Made by a program: the position numbers and the translations under genes. Positions 35,716-44,371 of a stretch of 64,000 bases of DNA are shown piece after piece. Origin of the DNA: Hyphomicrobiales bacterium (GTDB lineage: Bacteria > Pseudomonadota > Alphaproteobacteria > Rhizobiales > Rhizobiaceae). The DNA is taken from contig UBMI01000021.1 of assembly GCA_900466475.1 (NCBI GenBank), positions 434,001 through 498,000 of the forward strand, given 5' to 3'. The notes beneath the pieces are model-generated. The model worked only from the letters and a program-made list of their open reading frames with translations. It did no database searches and had not been told where the DNA came from. Each line of letters opens with the position of its first letter. The first letter of the stretch is position 1.

Positions 35716-36099
35716 ATGCGTTTGAACCATCTTGATTTCTACGTGCCCGATATTGCCGCTACGGCGGATTTCTTCCTGCGGTATTTCGCTCTCGAATTGC
35801 GGGAGATGAACGAACGGATCGGCCGGGCGATCCTCGACGACGACCAGGGCACGGAGGTCGTTCTCAGTCGCCCGTTGCCAAAATTCGGCGGTGCCGATCA
35901 GGTCGAGCTGCAGCGACAAACCTATCATATCGGCTTTATTTTTGCTGAAAGGTCGGATGTCGATGGGCTTCATGGCCGCCTGGCAGCGGACGGCGCCGCT
36001 GTCTCAGGGCCGCCTGCCGCCATTCGCGGCGGCTGGCTCTTCTATTGCACCGCGCCTGGTAACATTCTTGTCGAAGTCGGCTGGCGTCCACGGGTCTGA
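35716..36099 (+). CDS. VOC-family (glyoxalase/dioxygenase fold) protein
   Basis: 127 aa starting MRLNHLDFYVPDIAATADFF, the typical first beta-alpha unit of the vicinal oxygen chelate fold. YHIGFIFAERSDVDGLHGRL forms the second half and the chain ends GNILVEVGW. The likely metal positions are the early His and late Glu. Function could be lyase, dioxygenase or resistance protein; nothing near it decides. AAAGGAGA gives a strong ribosome-binding site. Confidence 0.85.
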   Translation: MRLNHLDFYVPDIAATADFFLRYFALELREMNERIGRAILDDDQGTEVVLSRPLPKFGGADQVELQRQTYHIGFIFAERSDVDGLHGRLAADGAAVSGPPAAIRGGWLFYCTAPGNILVEVGWRPRV

Positions 36100-36114
36100 A
36101 CAGAGACCTGAAAC

Positions 36115-36140
36115 GAAAATGGGCGGCCGAAGCCGCCCAT
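36115..36140 (-). terminator. Rho-independent terminator of the chemoreceptor gene
   Basis: ATGGGCGGC-CGAA-GCCGCCCAT, a perfect 9-bp stem with CGAA loop, between the convergent VOC and chemoreceptor genes. On the minus strand it is followed by a short U-tract (TTTTCG), so it best serves the chemoreceptor. Confidence 0.8.
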
Positions 36141-36162
36141 CCTCATTCAATCTATCGCTTGC

Positions 36163-38163
36163 TCAGAACTCCGTCCAGTCGGCTTCCTGGCTGCTGGACG
36201 GGGCGGCGGCATTGCTCACGCCGAAGGCGCTGGCGAGCTTCTGGCCGAGCGCGCGGGCAGGCGAAGCCTTCGGGCGTGTCGTGCTTTCGGCAACGCGGAC
36301 CGGCGTTCTGGCGGCTGGGCGTGTGGCGGCGCGTGGCGCGGCCGGCGCCGTCGGGATCGGCGCGCTTGCAACGAAGCCGCCGGTGCCCGTCAGGCGGAAC
36401 TGGCCGAGCAGATTGTTGAGTGCCGCCGCTTCCGTGGCAAGGCCATGGCTGGCTGCAGTGGATTCCTCGACCATGGCGGCATTCTGCTGCGTGCCCTGGT
36501 CCATGGTGTTGACGGCTGTGTTGATCTCCTGCAGGCCGGTCGATTGCTCGCGGGCTGCTTCTGCAATCGCGTGGACGTGCTGGTTGATTTCCTGCACCTC
36601 GTGGACGATTGCGTCGAGCGCCTTGCCCGTTTCGCCGACAAGGCTGACGCCGGTCTGCACATGCGTACCCGATGTTGTGATCAGCGCCTTGATTTCCTTG
36701 GCGGCGTTTGCCGAACGCTGCGCGAGTTCACGCACCTCTTGTGCGACGACCGCAAAGCCCTTGCCGGCTTCACCGGCGCGCGCTGCTTCAACACCGGCGT
36801 TGAGCGCCAGCAGGTTCGTCTGGAAGGCGATATCGTCGATGACGCCGATGATATTGCCGATCTCGACGGAGGACTGCTCGATCTGCTGCATGGCAGCGAC
36901 CGCCTTGCGGACGACGTCGCCGGATTTTTCGGCACCGAGGCGGGTGCGGGCCACGAGCTGGCTTGCCTCTTCGGCCCGCTTTGCCGCGTCTCTTACCGTC
37001 GTGGTGATCTCTTCGAGCGCTGCCGCCGTTTCTTCGACGGAGGCGGCTTGCTGTTCAGTGCGCTTCGAGAGCTCGTCGGCAGACGACCGGATCTCGTTGG
37101 CGCCGGCGCTGATCGCGCGGGCATTGGAGCCGACCGTGTGCAGGGTCTCGTTGAGCTTCTCGATCGAATTGTTGAAGTCCCGGCGCAGCGCGTCGAGATG
37201 CGCGACGAAAGGCGTTTCGATATGCGATGCGACATCGCCGGCAGAGAGTCGGCGCAGGCCGTCTCCGAGCGCATTGACCGCGCGCTCGAGATCGGCGGCT
37301 TCCGCAGCTTTCTGCGCTTCGCGTTCCCGGCGTTCGTTGTCGCCGAGGCTGCGGTCGGCTTCGGCGCGTGCCTCGATCCGGGCGCGTTCGATCGCGTTGT
37401 CGCGGAAGATCGAGACGGCCTTGGCCATCTGACCGACTTCGTCGCCGCGGTCGAGCCCGCTGATCTCGCTCGCGGTATCGCCTTCGGCAAGCCGCGTCAT
37501 GCGCAGGCGCAACTGCATCATGGGGCCGGCGATGCCGATTTGCGCCACGGCCACGCTGATGCCGACAGCAGCCAGAACCGCAATGCCGATCAGAATGAAG
37601 CAGAAGAAGATCCGCTCATTGACGGAAGCCGAAAGCGCGTCGCCGCCGTCATTGAGCATCGTCATCATCGCATCGTTGTTGGCGATCATCTTCGGCGTCA
37701 ATGCGTTGAGCTTGGCGTTGATCAGAGCGACATTCGCCAGGGCGCCAGCGCTGTCCTTGGCCTTGCTCTGTTCGATGATCTTGTTCGCCAGCGTTTCGAT
37801 TTCATCGATACCAGCCTGGATTTCATCGATCGCGGCCTTGCGGCTGGGCACAAGCTCCAGCGCCTGCTTCATGCGGTCGCGTGCCTGCGGCAGCTTGCTC
37901 GGAGTGGCGAGTGCCGTCTGGAATGCCGGCGTATCGGGCTTCATGTCGGCAAGCAGGCTCACTTGCAGCACCGAGGCGACGACCGATGCGCTCGCGCGAG
38001 CGCTCTGCATCGAGGCCAGCGCCTCATGATCGATGAAGGCGCTGTAGGTCGCGTCCGCTTGGCGGAACTCCGACATGACATAGACCAGTCCGGCCATGGT
38101 GATCAGCCCCAGGAGCGCCACGACCGATATGACTTTTGTACGGATTTTCAGATGTTTCAGCAT
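36163..38163 (-). CDS. Methyl-accepting chemotaxis protein
   Basis: 666 aa. TM1 spans about residues 12-32, a periplasmic helical-bundle sensor follows to about 185, TM2 is [21 protein letters not shown], then HAMP segments ([15 protein letters not shown] and [15 protein letters not shown]) and the MA signalling domain with the tip [24 protein letters not shown]. The chain ends in DWTEF, matching the xWxxF pentapeptide that tethers CheR/CheB. It is monocistronic; its ligand is unknown. The ATG at 38163 starts with a positively charged [10 protein letters not shown]. Confidence 0.95.
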   Translation of the reverse strand: MLKHLKIRTKVISVVALLGLITMAGLVYVMSEFRQADATYSAFIDHEALASMQSARASASVVASVLQVSLLADMKPDTPAFQTALATPSKLPQARDRMKQALELVPSRKAAIDEIQAGIDEIETLANKIIEQSKAKDSAGALANVALINAKLNALTPKMIANNDAMMTMLNDGGDALSASVNERIFFCFILIGIAVLAAVGISVAVAQIGIAGPMMQLRLRMTRLAEGDTASEISGLDRGDEVGQMAKAVSIFRDNAIERARIEARAEADRSLGDNERREREAQKAAEAADLERAVNALGDGLRRLSAGDVASHIETPFVAHLDALRRDFNNSIEKLNETLHTVGSNARAISAGANEIRSSADELSKRTEQQAASVEETAAALEEITTTVRDAAKRAEEASQLVARTRLGAEKSGDVVRKAVAAMQQIEQSSVEIGNIIGVIDDIAFQTNLLALNAGVEAARAGEAGKGFAVVAQEVRELAQRSANAAKEIKALITTSGTHVQTGVSLVGETGKALDAIVHEVQEINQHVHAIAEAAREQSTGLQEINTAVNTMDQGTQQNAAMVEESTAASHGLATEAAALNNLLGQFRLTGTGGFVASAPIPTAPAAPRAATRPAARTPVRVAESTTRPKASPARALGQKLASAFGVSNAAAPSSSQEADWTEF

Positions 38164-38608
38164 GGAATGTCACCCGATTGGCCGGGTGTGTTGCGAACCC
38201 GGCGCTTTTGAAATCATTTGTTGCAGAACAATTCTTCGGTATTTCGGTGGCGGGAGATACCTTGAGAGGTTCGACATGCGCATCATGCGGTCGGCCGGTG
38301 AGGTCGGTGTCGTCGCGCCAAATAAGACCGGATATTGCTTAATTCCGCGCTAACGAGGGCATGCGATTGCTGTTAATTTCAGGGGGGCGGGCCGCTCTCG
38401 TCGCAGAGATCGCAAAACCGCTCCGCAGAATGCCGGAGTGATCTGTGTTGGATGGCGCTGTTGAAAAGTCAGCTTTGAAGGCAGAACAGTCCTTCTGTTT
38501 GCGCCTCTGGCAGCTGGCGGAACGGCTCGGCCATATTCCCCACACGGGATGATTCTGTTACAGCTCGGGGGAGCGGCAAACCCGCATGTAATCTCTAGGC
38601 AGGTCATA
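38164..38608. other. Divergent intergenic region
   Basis: 445 bases between the chemoreceptor and the solute-binding protein. It presumably holds both promoters. An imperfect repeat (CAGAACAG/CTGTTTG) lies near 38482-38501. Short open frames here look non-coding, and no known element was recognised. Confidence 0.45.
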
Positions 38609-39484
38609 ATGGTGCAATCTAAACCGGCGTTTATGGCCCGCGTAGGAATTTTCATCCTCTGCCTTTTTTCGGTTGCGCTGCTGTCGGTTTTTTCCGCTTT
38701 TGCGCAGCAACCGGGCCTGTCCGTGCCTCTGCTCTTCGATTCCCGCGAACGGTTGGCAAAGCCTGACCTTTCCTCGCTCGTGCGCCTGCGTTTCCTGACC
38801 TCGGTGGACTTCCCGCCTTTCAATTTCACCGACCAGAACGGCAAGCTCGCCGGCTTCAACATCGATCTCGCGCGCGAGATCTGCACCGAGCTGGAGATCG
38901 CCGACAAGTGCCAGATCCAGGCGCTGCCCTTTGCCGACCTGCAGAAGGCGCTCGCCGGTTTGCAGGGTGACGCCGTCATTGCCGGCCTTGCCGTCACGCC
39001 CGAGCTGCGCCGCGAGTTCCTCTTCTCCCGCCCTTATCTGATGCTGCCGGCCCGCTTCGTCCGCAACATAGGCGCCTCCGTGACCGGAACGACGGCTGCC
39101 GGCCTCGCCGGCCATTCCGTCGGCGTCGTCAAGGGCACAGTGCATGAGGCGATGCTCGCTGCCTTCTTCCCCGCCATCAAGGCTCAGCCCTTCGACAACA
39201 AGGAAGCGCTGCTGACGGCCTTGAAGGAGCGCAAGATCGATGCTGCCTTTGCCGATGCACTGCAGCTTTCCTTCTGGGTTGCTTCGTCAGCTTCGGACAA
39301 ATGCTGCGCCCTGTTCGACGGTCCCTATATGTCCGAGCATTTCCTGGGCGAGGGAATGACGATCATGCTGCGCCAGAACGATAGCGTGTTGACGGCAGCA
39401 ATCGACCATGCGCTCGCAACGCTCTCGCGCAATGGCCGCCTGCAGGAAATCTATCTGCGTTATTTCCCTTACGGGCTGTATTAG
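38609..39484 (+). CDS. Periplasmic amino-acid-type solute-binding protein
   Basis: About 291 aa. A signal peptide (FILCLFSVALLSVFSAFA) precedes an SBP family 3 domain with VDFPPFNFTDQNGKLAGFNIDLAREIC, the ligand-pocket opening of amino-acid-binding proteins, then GLAVTPELRREFLFSRPYL and GVVKGTVHEAMLAAFF. No ABC permease or ATPase is adjacent, so it may serve a distant transporter or a signalling role. The start at 38609 has CAGG upstream; the Met at 38633 is an alternative. A RIME-like repeat begins at its stop codon. Confidence 0.85.
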   Translation: MVQSKPAFMARVGIFILCLFSVALLSVFSAFAQQPGLSVPLLFDSRERLAKPDLSSLVRLRFLTSVDFPPFNFTDQNGKLAGFNIDLAREICTELEIADKCQIQALPFADLQKALAGLQGDAVIAGLAVTPELRREFLFSRPYLMLPARFVRNIGASVTGTTAAGLAGHSVGVVKGTVHEAMLAAFFPAIKAQPFDNKEALLTALKERKIDAAFADALQLSFWVASSASDKCCALFDGPYMSEHFLGEGMTIMLRQNDSVLTAAIDHALATLSRNGRLQEIYLRYFPYGLY

Positions 39485-39553
39485 AGCAATTCCAGCAAAA
39501 CTGTGCAGCGGTTCAGCGTCCGGAATTGCGTTAAAAAAGCCGAAAGCTTTAGC
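39484..39553. repeat. RIME-like intergenic repeat, partial
   Basis: Outer arms GCAATTCC (39486-39493) and GGAATTGC (39522-39529) enclose a core with AGCAAAA-C-TGTGCAGCGGTT, the same core as the element at 41581-41686. Copies of this type are scattered between genes in Rhizobium and relatives. It may supply the transcript end of the solute-binding gene. Confidence 0.65.
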
Positions 39554-39962
39554 CCTTGCGGAAGCGGGCGATCGCGCTGCGCTCGATGGCGGCACAGGTC
39601 AGCTTGTCGAGACCGAGACGGTCGCGCAGCAGGCTGAGCAGCCGCAGTTCTTCTGCCTTGACGGAAAGGTCGGCCGAGGCGACTTCAACTGCCAGTGCAT
39701 AGGCCGTGTCATAGAGACGGGCAGGCAGTGTATCGCGAACGGTTTCAAGTACCACATCCAGCCCTTCAGGGCCGGCGAGCAGCGAGGCGCAATCGCGGGC
39801 GATGGAAATCAGATTGTCGTCGTCGAAATCGCGGAAAACCGGCAGGAAGCCTATGAGCTGACCAATTCTCTCCATTTCCCGGTCGTTCATGGTGCTGTCG
39901 ACGGCGGATGCCATCACCATCACATAGATCAGCGCGTCATGGGCGGAAAGCGGCTTGTTCAT
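39549..39962 (-). CDS. TerB-like protein
   Basis: 137 aa helical protein resembling TerB (PF05099). It has DALIYVMVMASAVDSTMNDREMERIGQLIG, which holds the Asp-rich metal-binding-like start, and the mirrored LYDTAYALAVEVASADLSVKAEELRLL. No other ter genes are near, so tellurite resistance is unlikely; stand-alone TerB proteins have no settled role. Upstream on the same strand lies the nuclease-like gene at 49-base distance. Confidence 0.75.
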   Translation of the reverse strand: MNKPLSAHDALIYVMVMASAVDSTMNDREMERIGQLIGFLPVFRDFDDDNLISIARDCASLLAGPEGLDVVLETVRDTLPARLYDTAYALAVEVASADLSVKAEELRLLSLLRDRLGLDKLTCAAIERSAIARFRKG

Positions 39963-40010
39963 GTCTGATTCCCTCTTCGATGAGCGGAGATTAGGAATTG
40001 GCGGTCTCTA

Positions 40011-40787
40011 TTACAAGGGAGCGGCCGTTTCGGGCCGGACTGCGGCCGCCGGCCTGCGGCGCGGATCTTCGCCGTGAATGCCCTGTTTTGCCTGTTTTGC
40101 CTTTTCGCCGGCAGCAGCAAGCGGTGAACCCGGCTGCGCATCCACCCAGCCGCTTTCAACCAGCCATGTGCCGATATCCTGCTGCCCCAGCCGGCAGGCA
40201 GCAGTTGCCATGTCCTCCCATGCATCGGAAGGCAGGTCGCAATCGATCGTGCGGTTGCGTAGGTAAAGCCGCAGCGCCGTCTTCGCCATCATGCCGCACG
40301 GCCACTGCTTTCCGTCCGAGCCGCAGCTCTTGTCGGCGGGCGTCTCGATGATATTGGCAATCTGCAGCCTGCGTTTACCGAAGGAGAGAATACCGGCGCT
40401 CTCCACCGTCGGTCGCAGCAGTTCTACGCTGTCCTTTCCGGCAGGGATAGGTGATGGCGTCTCCGTCGGCGCCGGAGCGCTTTGCGCGGGCGCCCCCGCT
40501 GGCGCATTCTCGGAAGAAGCACTTGCTGGGGTTTCGGATGGACCCGCTGCCGGCTCGGTTGGCGCAGGCTCCGTTGCCCGGGTGCTCAATTCGGCATCTT
40601 CATCCGTGAGCGATGCAGGCGGCTTTGCCACATCGGCGGTCGCATCGGGCAGCGCCGCGGCGACATTTCCGGCATCGGCGTCAGATGCCAGCCCCCCGCC
40701 GCCGTTGAGCCGTGCTTGCCCGGCCAAGAGCAGGCCGACCATGACCGCCATCCCCGCGATACCTGTGATCAAGGCTGCAGGGCGCAT
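40011..40787 (-). CDS. Thermonuclease-like exported protein, active site degenerate
   Basis: About 258 aa. One N-terminal membrane anchor or signal (LITGIAGMAVMVGLLLAGQA) is followed by a low-complexity Ala/Pro/Glu linker (residues about 30-125) and a staphylococcal-nuclease-like beta-barrel domain: RRLQIANIIETPADKSCG, WPCGMMAKTALRLYL, DIGTWLVESGWVDAQ. The catalytic arginine normally in GR..A is replaced (WEDMATAAC), so hydrolysis is doubtful. It starts 10 bases after the XRE/S24 gene, same strand, so co-transcription is likely. Role unknown. Confidence 0.75.
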   Translation of the reverse strand: MRPAALITGIAGMAVMVGLLLAGQARLNGGGGLASDADAGNVAAALPDATADVAKPPASLTDEDAELSTRATEPAPTEPAAGPSETPASASSENAPAGAPAQSAPAPTETPSPIPAGKDSVELLRPTVESAGILSFGKRRLQIANIIETPADKSCGSDGKQWPCGMMAKTALRLYLRNRTIDCDLPSDAWEDMATAACRLGQQDIGTWLVESGWVDAQPGSPLAAAGEKAKQAKQGIHGEDPRRRPAAAVRPETAAPL

Positions 40788-40797
40788 GATTATTTTC

Positions 40798-41466
40798 CTA
40801 TTGGCTGGCCCAGATGATACGGGCAATCCATTCGACGTCGGAAAGCTCGATCGTCCGGTTGGGATGCTCGGGATTGAGCGACAAAAGTTCGATGGAGCGC
40901 GGGCTCTGCCGCAGAAGCACCTTGGCCATGACCTCGCCCTCGCGTGTCTTGACGACGACACGGTCGTTGCGGCGCACTTGCGCACCGGGCTCCACGATCA
41001 GCACATCGCCGTCGCGGTAGAGCGGCATCATGCTTTCGCCCTGTATCTCGAGTGCATAGACGCCGGCCTTCTGCGAAGGGCCAGTCGGGAATTCCACAAC
41101 ATCCCAGCCCTGGCCGGCAGGAAAGCCGCCATCGTCGAAAAAGCCGCCGGCGCCTGCCTGTGCAAAGCCGAGCAGCGGAATTGAGTTTCCTTGTGAGGCA
41201 AAAATCCCCTCCGGCAGGCTGGCGGCCGCAGCCCCCGCCGGCCGCATGAAGCCGAGGAACTGCTCCATGCTCGCCCCCGTCGCCTCCAGCACCTTGGCGA
41301 TGGATTCCGTCGAAGGCCAGCGCAGGCGCCCGTCTGCCGATAGCCGCTTGGATTTGTTGAAGGAGGTCGGATCGAGACCCGCTCGCCGCGCAAGACCAGA
41401 CGGCGTCAGGTCATGCCGTTCGGCAAGCCTGTCGATCGCTCCCCAGATCTGGTCATGTGACAGCAT
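40798..41466 (-). CDS. XRE-type repressor with S24 (LexA-like) peptidase domain
   Basis: 222 aa. The N-terminal HTH has LTPSGLARRAGLDPTSFNKS, and the C-terminal S24 domain has nucleophile Ser in EIQGESMMPLYRDGD and Lys in DRVVVKTREGEVMAKVL. An Ala-Gly candidate cleavage site lies in GFAQAGAGGF. The form is like phage C2/CI or LexA repressors that self-cleave on RecA activation, but no phage genes are near. It probably controls its own operon with the nuclease-like gene. A RIME-like repeat lies upstream. Confidence 0.88.
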   Translation of the reverse strand: MLSHDQIWGAIDRLAERHDLTPSGLARRAGLDPTSFNKSKRLSADGRLRWPSTESIAKVLEATGASMEQFLGFMRPAGAAAASLPEGIFASQGNSIPLLGFAQAGAGGFFDDGGFPAGQGWDVVEFPTGPSQKAGVYALEIQGESMMPLYRDGDVLIVEPGAQVRRNDRVVVKTREGEVMAKVLLRQSPRSIELLSLNPEHPNRTIELSDVEWIARIIWASQ

Positions 41467-41580
41467 ATGCGTCCGGTTCCGCGGTCCATCCGGCCGCTTT
41501 CTATCGCCGGCAGATTAACCGAGGCATTTCTCCGAGTAAAGCGAAAATGAGGAATAAAATCCTGTCTCGTCTGTCGCAGG

Positions 41581-41686
41581 CTAAAGCATGTCGCGCAAAA
41601 GTGCGCAGCGGTTTTGCGATAACGAACATGCGAAAACAAAAGCCTGAAGCGTGGCAAGCGAGTCCGAAGATCGCGACACGCTTTAG
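41581..41686. repeat. RIME-like intergenic mosaic repeat
   Basis: 106 bases with terminal inverted repeats CTAAAGCATGTCGCG (41581-41595) and CGCGACACGCTTTAG (41672-41686), complementary at 14 of 15 positions. An inner palindrome has GCAAAA and TTTTGC around GTGCGCAGCGG. Size and structure match the rhizobial RIME elements. It lies between the S24 repressor and the response regulator. Confidence 0.8.
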
Positions 41687-42330
41687 GCGACCATGGCCAT
41701 GTTGATCTTGCCGAGCTGGATGACCGCCTGCGTGCGGCTGTCGACATTGAGCTTCAGGAGGATTGCCGAGACATGTGCCTTGATCGTCGCTTCGGAAACA
41801 CCGAGCTCGTAGGCGATCTGCTTGTTCAGGAGTCCTTCGCCGAGCATGGTCAGCACCCGGCTCTGCTGCGGCGTCAGCGTGTGCAGGCGATGGATGAGGT
41901 CGGCGACATCGGGGTCCTGTTCCTGTCCGTCGCGATAGCTCTCGGGCGTCGCAATGTCGCCCGCGAGCACTGTCAGGATGCCGCGGCGGATATCCTCGAT
42001 GCCTGAAGATTTCGAAATGAAGCCGGAAGCGCCAAGTTCCAGCGCCCGGCGGATTGTCGTGGTGTCGTCGGTCGCGGATATGATGACGATCGGCAGGCTG
42101 ATGAATTCGGAGCGCAACGCCATCAGGCCGGAAAAACCGCTGACTCCAGGCATGGCAAGATCGAGCAACATCAGGTCTGCATCTGGGTGCTCGCCCGCAG
42201 CAGTTCTTGCCGCGGAGAAATCTCCGGCTTCGACGATTGCCTGGTGTCCGTCCATCCCGGTCACCGCCTGCCGCAACGCGTCGCGGAAAAGCGGGTGATC
42301 GTCAGCGATGATGATGGTCTGTTCCTGCAT
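41683..42330 (-). CDS. NarL/LuxR-type response regulator
   Basis: 215 aa. The receiver domain has IIIADDHPLFRDAL, phospho-acceptor Asp in LMLLDLAMPGVSG, and Lys in SGFISKSSG. The C-terminal HTH has LTPQQSRVLTMLGEGLLNKQIAYELGVSEATIKAHVS, a full GerE/LuxR motif. No histidine kinase lies beside it, so it is an orphan here. Its 3' end overlaps the RIME-like repeat by about four bases. Targets are unknown. Confidence 0.93.
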   Translation of the reverse strand: MQEQTIIIADDHPLFRDALRQAVTGMDGHQAIVEAGDFSAARTAAGEHPDADLMLLDLAMPGVSGFSGLMALRSEFISLPIVIISATDDTTTIRRALELGASGFISKSSGIEDIRRGILTVLAGDIATPESYRDGQEQDPDVADLIHRLHTLTPQQSRVLTMLGEGLLNKQIAYELGVSEATIKAHVSAILLKLNVDSRTQAVIQLGKINMAMVA

Positions 42331-42420
42331 CGAAAACTCCCTCCCAAGAGCTCGATCCCGTCAGCCCTGTCCGGCTCCCCCGCGCGAACATGACTCTCCA
42401 CTTATATGAATATAACCAGA

Positions 42421-42819
42421 TCAACTCCGCTGCGGAAGAGGATTGGCCTCGTCTTCCGCCCGGAATTCCCGAACTATACCCATGAAACTGCGCATCATCC
42501 GCTCCATGATGCCGATCGATCGGTCGACCTCCGCATCCGTCGGCAAGGCGGGCCGGGCGCCTGAATTCTTTTCCAGCGCGCTTACGCGATCGGCGAGCCG
42601 GTCGAGTTCGTCCTCGTAAGCCGCCCGTTCATCGGCGGCCATGCGGCAGACCAGGGCACCATCCTTCTCGGCGCAGAGCGACATCGCCCCTGTTTGCCTG
42701 TCGAGGCGCACGAAATGGTCGCCGCTGCGTTCGAGCTGGAAGCGGGCGGTATCCGGCTCGGCCGCCAGTGCCGCACATGGCAGAAGACCGGCGGCAAGCA
42801 GTACTGCAAATGCCTTCAT
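42421..42819 (-). CDS. Exported hypothetical protein with coiled coil
   Basis: 132 aa. The signal peptide MKAFAVLLAAGLLPCAALA is followed by a small beta domain (RFQLERSGDHFVRLDRQTGAM and LCAEKDGALVCRMA, a likely disulphide) and a helical segment (YEDELDRLADRVSALEKNS) that can form a short coiled coil. The start at 42819 has GGAGGATGAG upstream. Family unnamed to me; similar proteins occur in Rhizobiales. Confidence 0.72.
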   Translation of the reverse strand: MKAFAVLLAAGLLPCAALAAEPDTARFQLERSGDHFVRLDRQTGAMSLCAEKDGALVCRMAADERAAYEDELDRLADRVSALEKNSGARPALPTDAEVDRSIGIMERMMRSFMGIVREFRAEDEANPLPQRS

Positions 42820-42932
42820 CGTCTCATCCTCCGCAAAGCGTGATACCCGTCCGTTTTTGCGCCCGCAGGCGTGGACATCGCCGTCTCTTTGGGGCAAAGC
42901 CCTCATTAACAAGGCCAGCCAACGGGATCATC

Positions 42933-43286
42933 ATGACCGCGACACCGACCCTTTACAAGATCGTGCCGGAGGCACTCTGGAAGGAGGCCAGACAAACCGG
43001 CATTTTTCATGGCGCCGGCATTGATATCAAGGATGGCTTCATCCATTTCTCGACCGCGGACCAGGTCAGGCAGACCGCGGCCCTGCATTTCGCCGGCCAG
43101 GCCGGTCTCGTCCTCGTCGCGATCGATGGGAGCGGTTTTGGCGACAAGCTGGTCTTCGAACCCTCACGCGGCGGCGCGCTCTTCCCGCATCTCTATGCCG
43201 ACCTGTCGCTTTCGGCCGTGCTCTGGGAGGCCGCCCTGCCGCTCGATAATGCCGGCCTTCACATCTTTCCGGAGCTCTCAGCGTGA
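42933..43286 (+). CDS. DUF952 protein
   Basis: 117 aa matching DUF952: LYKIVPEALWKEARQTGIFHG, IKDGFIHFSTADQVRQTA, and a C-terminal FPHLYADLSLSAVLWEAALP. The conserved His/Ser in the HFS motif are present. These small cytosolic proteins resemble ADP-ribosyltransferase-like folds, but the activity is not known. Its TGA overlaps the GTG start of pyrD (GTGA), a coupling common in Rhizobiales. Confidence 0.88.
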   Translation: MTATPTLYKIVPEALWKEARQTGIFHGAGIDIKDGFIHFSTADQVRQTAALHFAGQAGLVLVAIDGSGFGDKLVFEPSRGGALFPHLYADLSLSAVLWEAALPLDNAGLHIFPELSA

Positions 43287-44371
43287 TCGACCCCTTCAAG
43301 CGCATCGCCCGCCGCGGCCTCTTCCTCTTCGATCCGGAGACCGCGCATGGCATGTCGATTGCGGCGCTGAAGTCAGGCGTCGTGCCCGCCTGCCGTATCG
43401 CGCCGGACCCGCGCCTGCGCCAGACCGTCGCCGGGCTCGATTTTCCCAATCCGCTCGGCATGGCAGCCGGTTATGACAAAAATGCCGAGGTGCCGGAAGC
43501 GCTCTTGAAGCTCGGCTTCGGCTTTACCGAAATCGGCACCGTCACCCCGAAGCCGCAATCGGGCAATCCGCGCCCGCGCATCTTCCGTCTGGTGGAAGAC
43601 GATGCGGTCATCAACCGCCTCGGCTTCAATAATGAAGGCCATGATGCAGCTTTCCGCCGCCTTCAGCAGGTCAGTCGCGCCGGTATCGTCGGCGTCAATA
43701 TCGGCGCCAACAAGGATAGCGAGGACCGCATCGCCGACTATGTCGCCGGCATCCGCCGCTTCTATTCGGTCGCCCGCTATTTCACCGCCAATATATCCTC
43801 GCCCAACACGCCGGGCCTGCGCGACCTGCAGGCGCGCGAAAGCCTCGCGGCCCTTCTGTCGGCTGTTTTGACGGCGCGTGACGAGGAAGCGGAAAAGGCC
43901 GGACGGAAAATCCCGGTCTTCCTGAAGATCGCCCCCGATCTCACAGAAGAAGGCATGGATGACATTGCTGCAGAGGCGCTGTCACATGCACTCGATGGTC
44001 TCATCGTTTCCAACACGACGCTCTCGCGCGACGGCCTGAAGGATCAGGTCCAGGCGAAGGAGACCGGTGGCCTTTCCGGCGCGCCGCTGTTCGAAAAATC
44101 GACGGCTGTACTCGCCAGGATGCGCAAGCGCGTCGGTCCTGCTCTGCCGATCATCGGCGTCGGCGGCGTCTCTTCGGCCGAGACTGCGCTGGAAAAGGTC
44201 AGGGCAGGGGCCGATCTCGTGCAGCTCTATTCCTGCATGGTTTATGAAGGTCCGGGCCTGCCCGGCACCGTCGTGCGCGGCCTCTCAAAGCTGCTCGACC
44301 GCGAAAAGGTCGCCTCGATCCGCGATCTCAGGGATAGCAGGCTCGACTACTGGGCAGCGCGAAAGGTCTGA
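43283..44371 (+). CDS. pyrD: Dihydroorotate dehydrogenase (quinone), class 2
   Basis: 362 aa. An N-terminal membrane-association helix (FKRIARRGLFLFDPETAHGM) is followed by an FMN barrel with GLDFPNPLGMAAGYDKNAEV, EIGTVTPKPQSGNPRPRIFRL, NISSPNTPGLRDLQ carrying the catalytic Ser typical of class 2, and IIGVGGVSSAETALEK. It oxidises dihydroorotate to orotate with quinone at the inner membrane. Translation starts at GTG overlapping the DUF952 stop. Its last 25 bases overlap the convergent MATE gene. Confidence 0.97.
   Translation: MIDPFKRIARRGLFLFDPETAHGMSIAALKSGVVPACRIAPDPRLRQTVAGLDFPNPLGMAAGYDKNAEVPEALLKLGFGFTEIGTVTPKPQSGNPRPRIFRLVEDDAVINRLGFNNEGHDAAFRRLQQVSRAGIVGVNIGANKDSEDRIADYVAGIRRFYSVARYFTANISSPNTPGLRDLQARESLAALLSAVLTARDEEAEKAGRKIPVFLKIAPDLTEEGMDDIAAEALSHALDGLIVSNTTLSRDGLKDQVQAKETGGLSGAPLFEKSTAVLARMRKRVGPALPIIGVGGVSSAETALEKVRAGADLVQLYSCMVYEGPGLPGTVVRGLSKLLDREKVASIRDLRDSRLDYWAARKV

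Noticed and set aside
36445-38211. 588-aa open frame on the plus strand
   Set aside because: Antisense shadow of the chemoreceptor gene.
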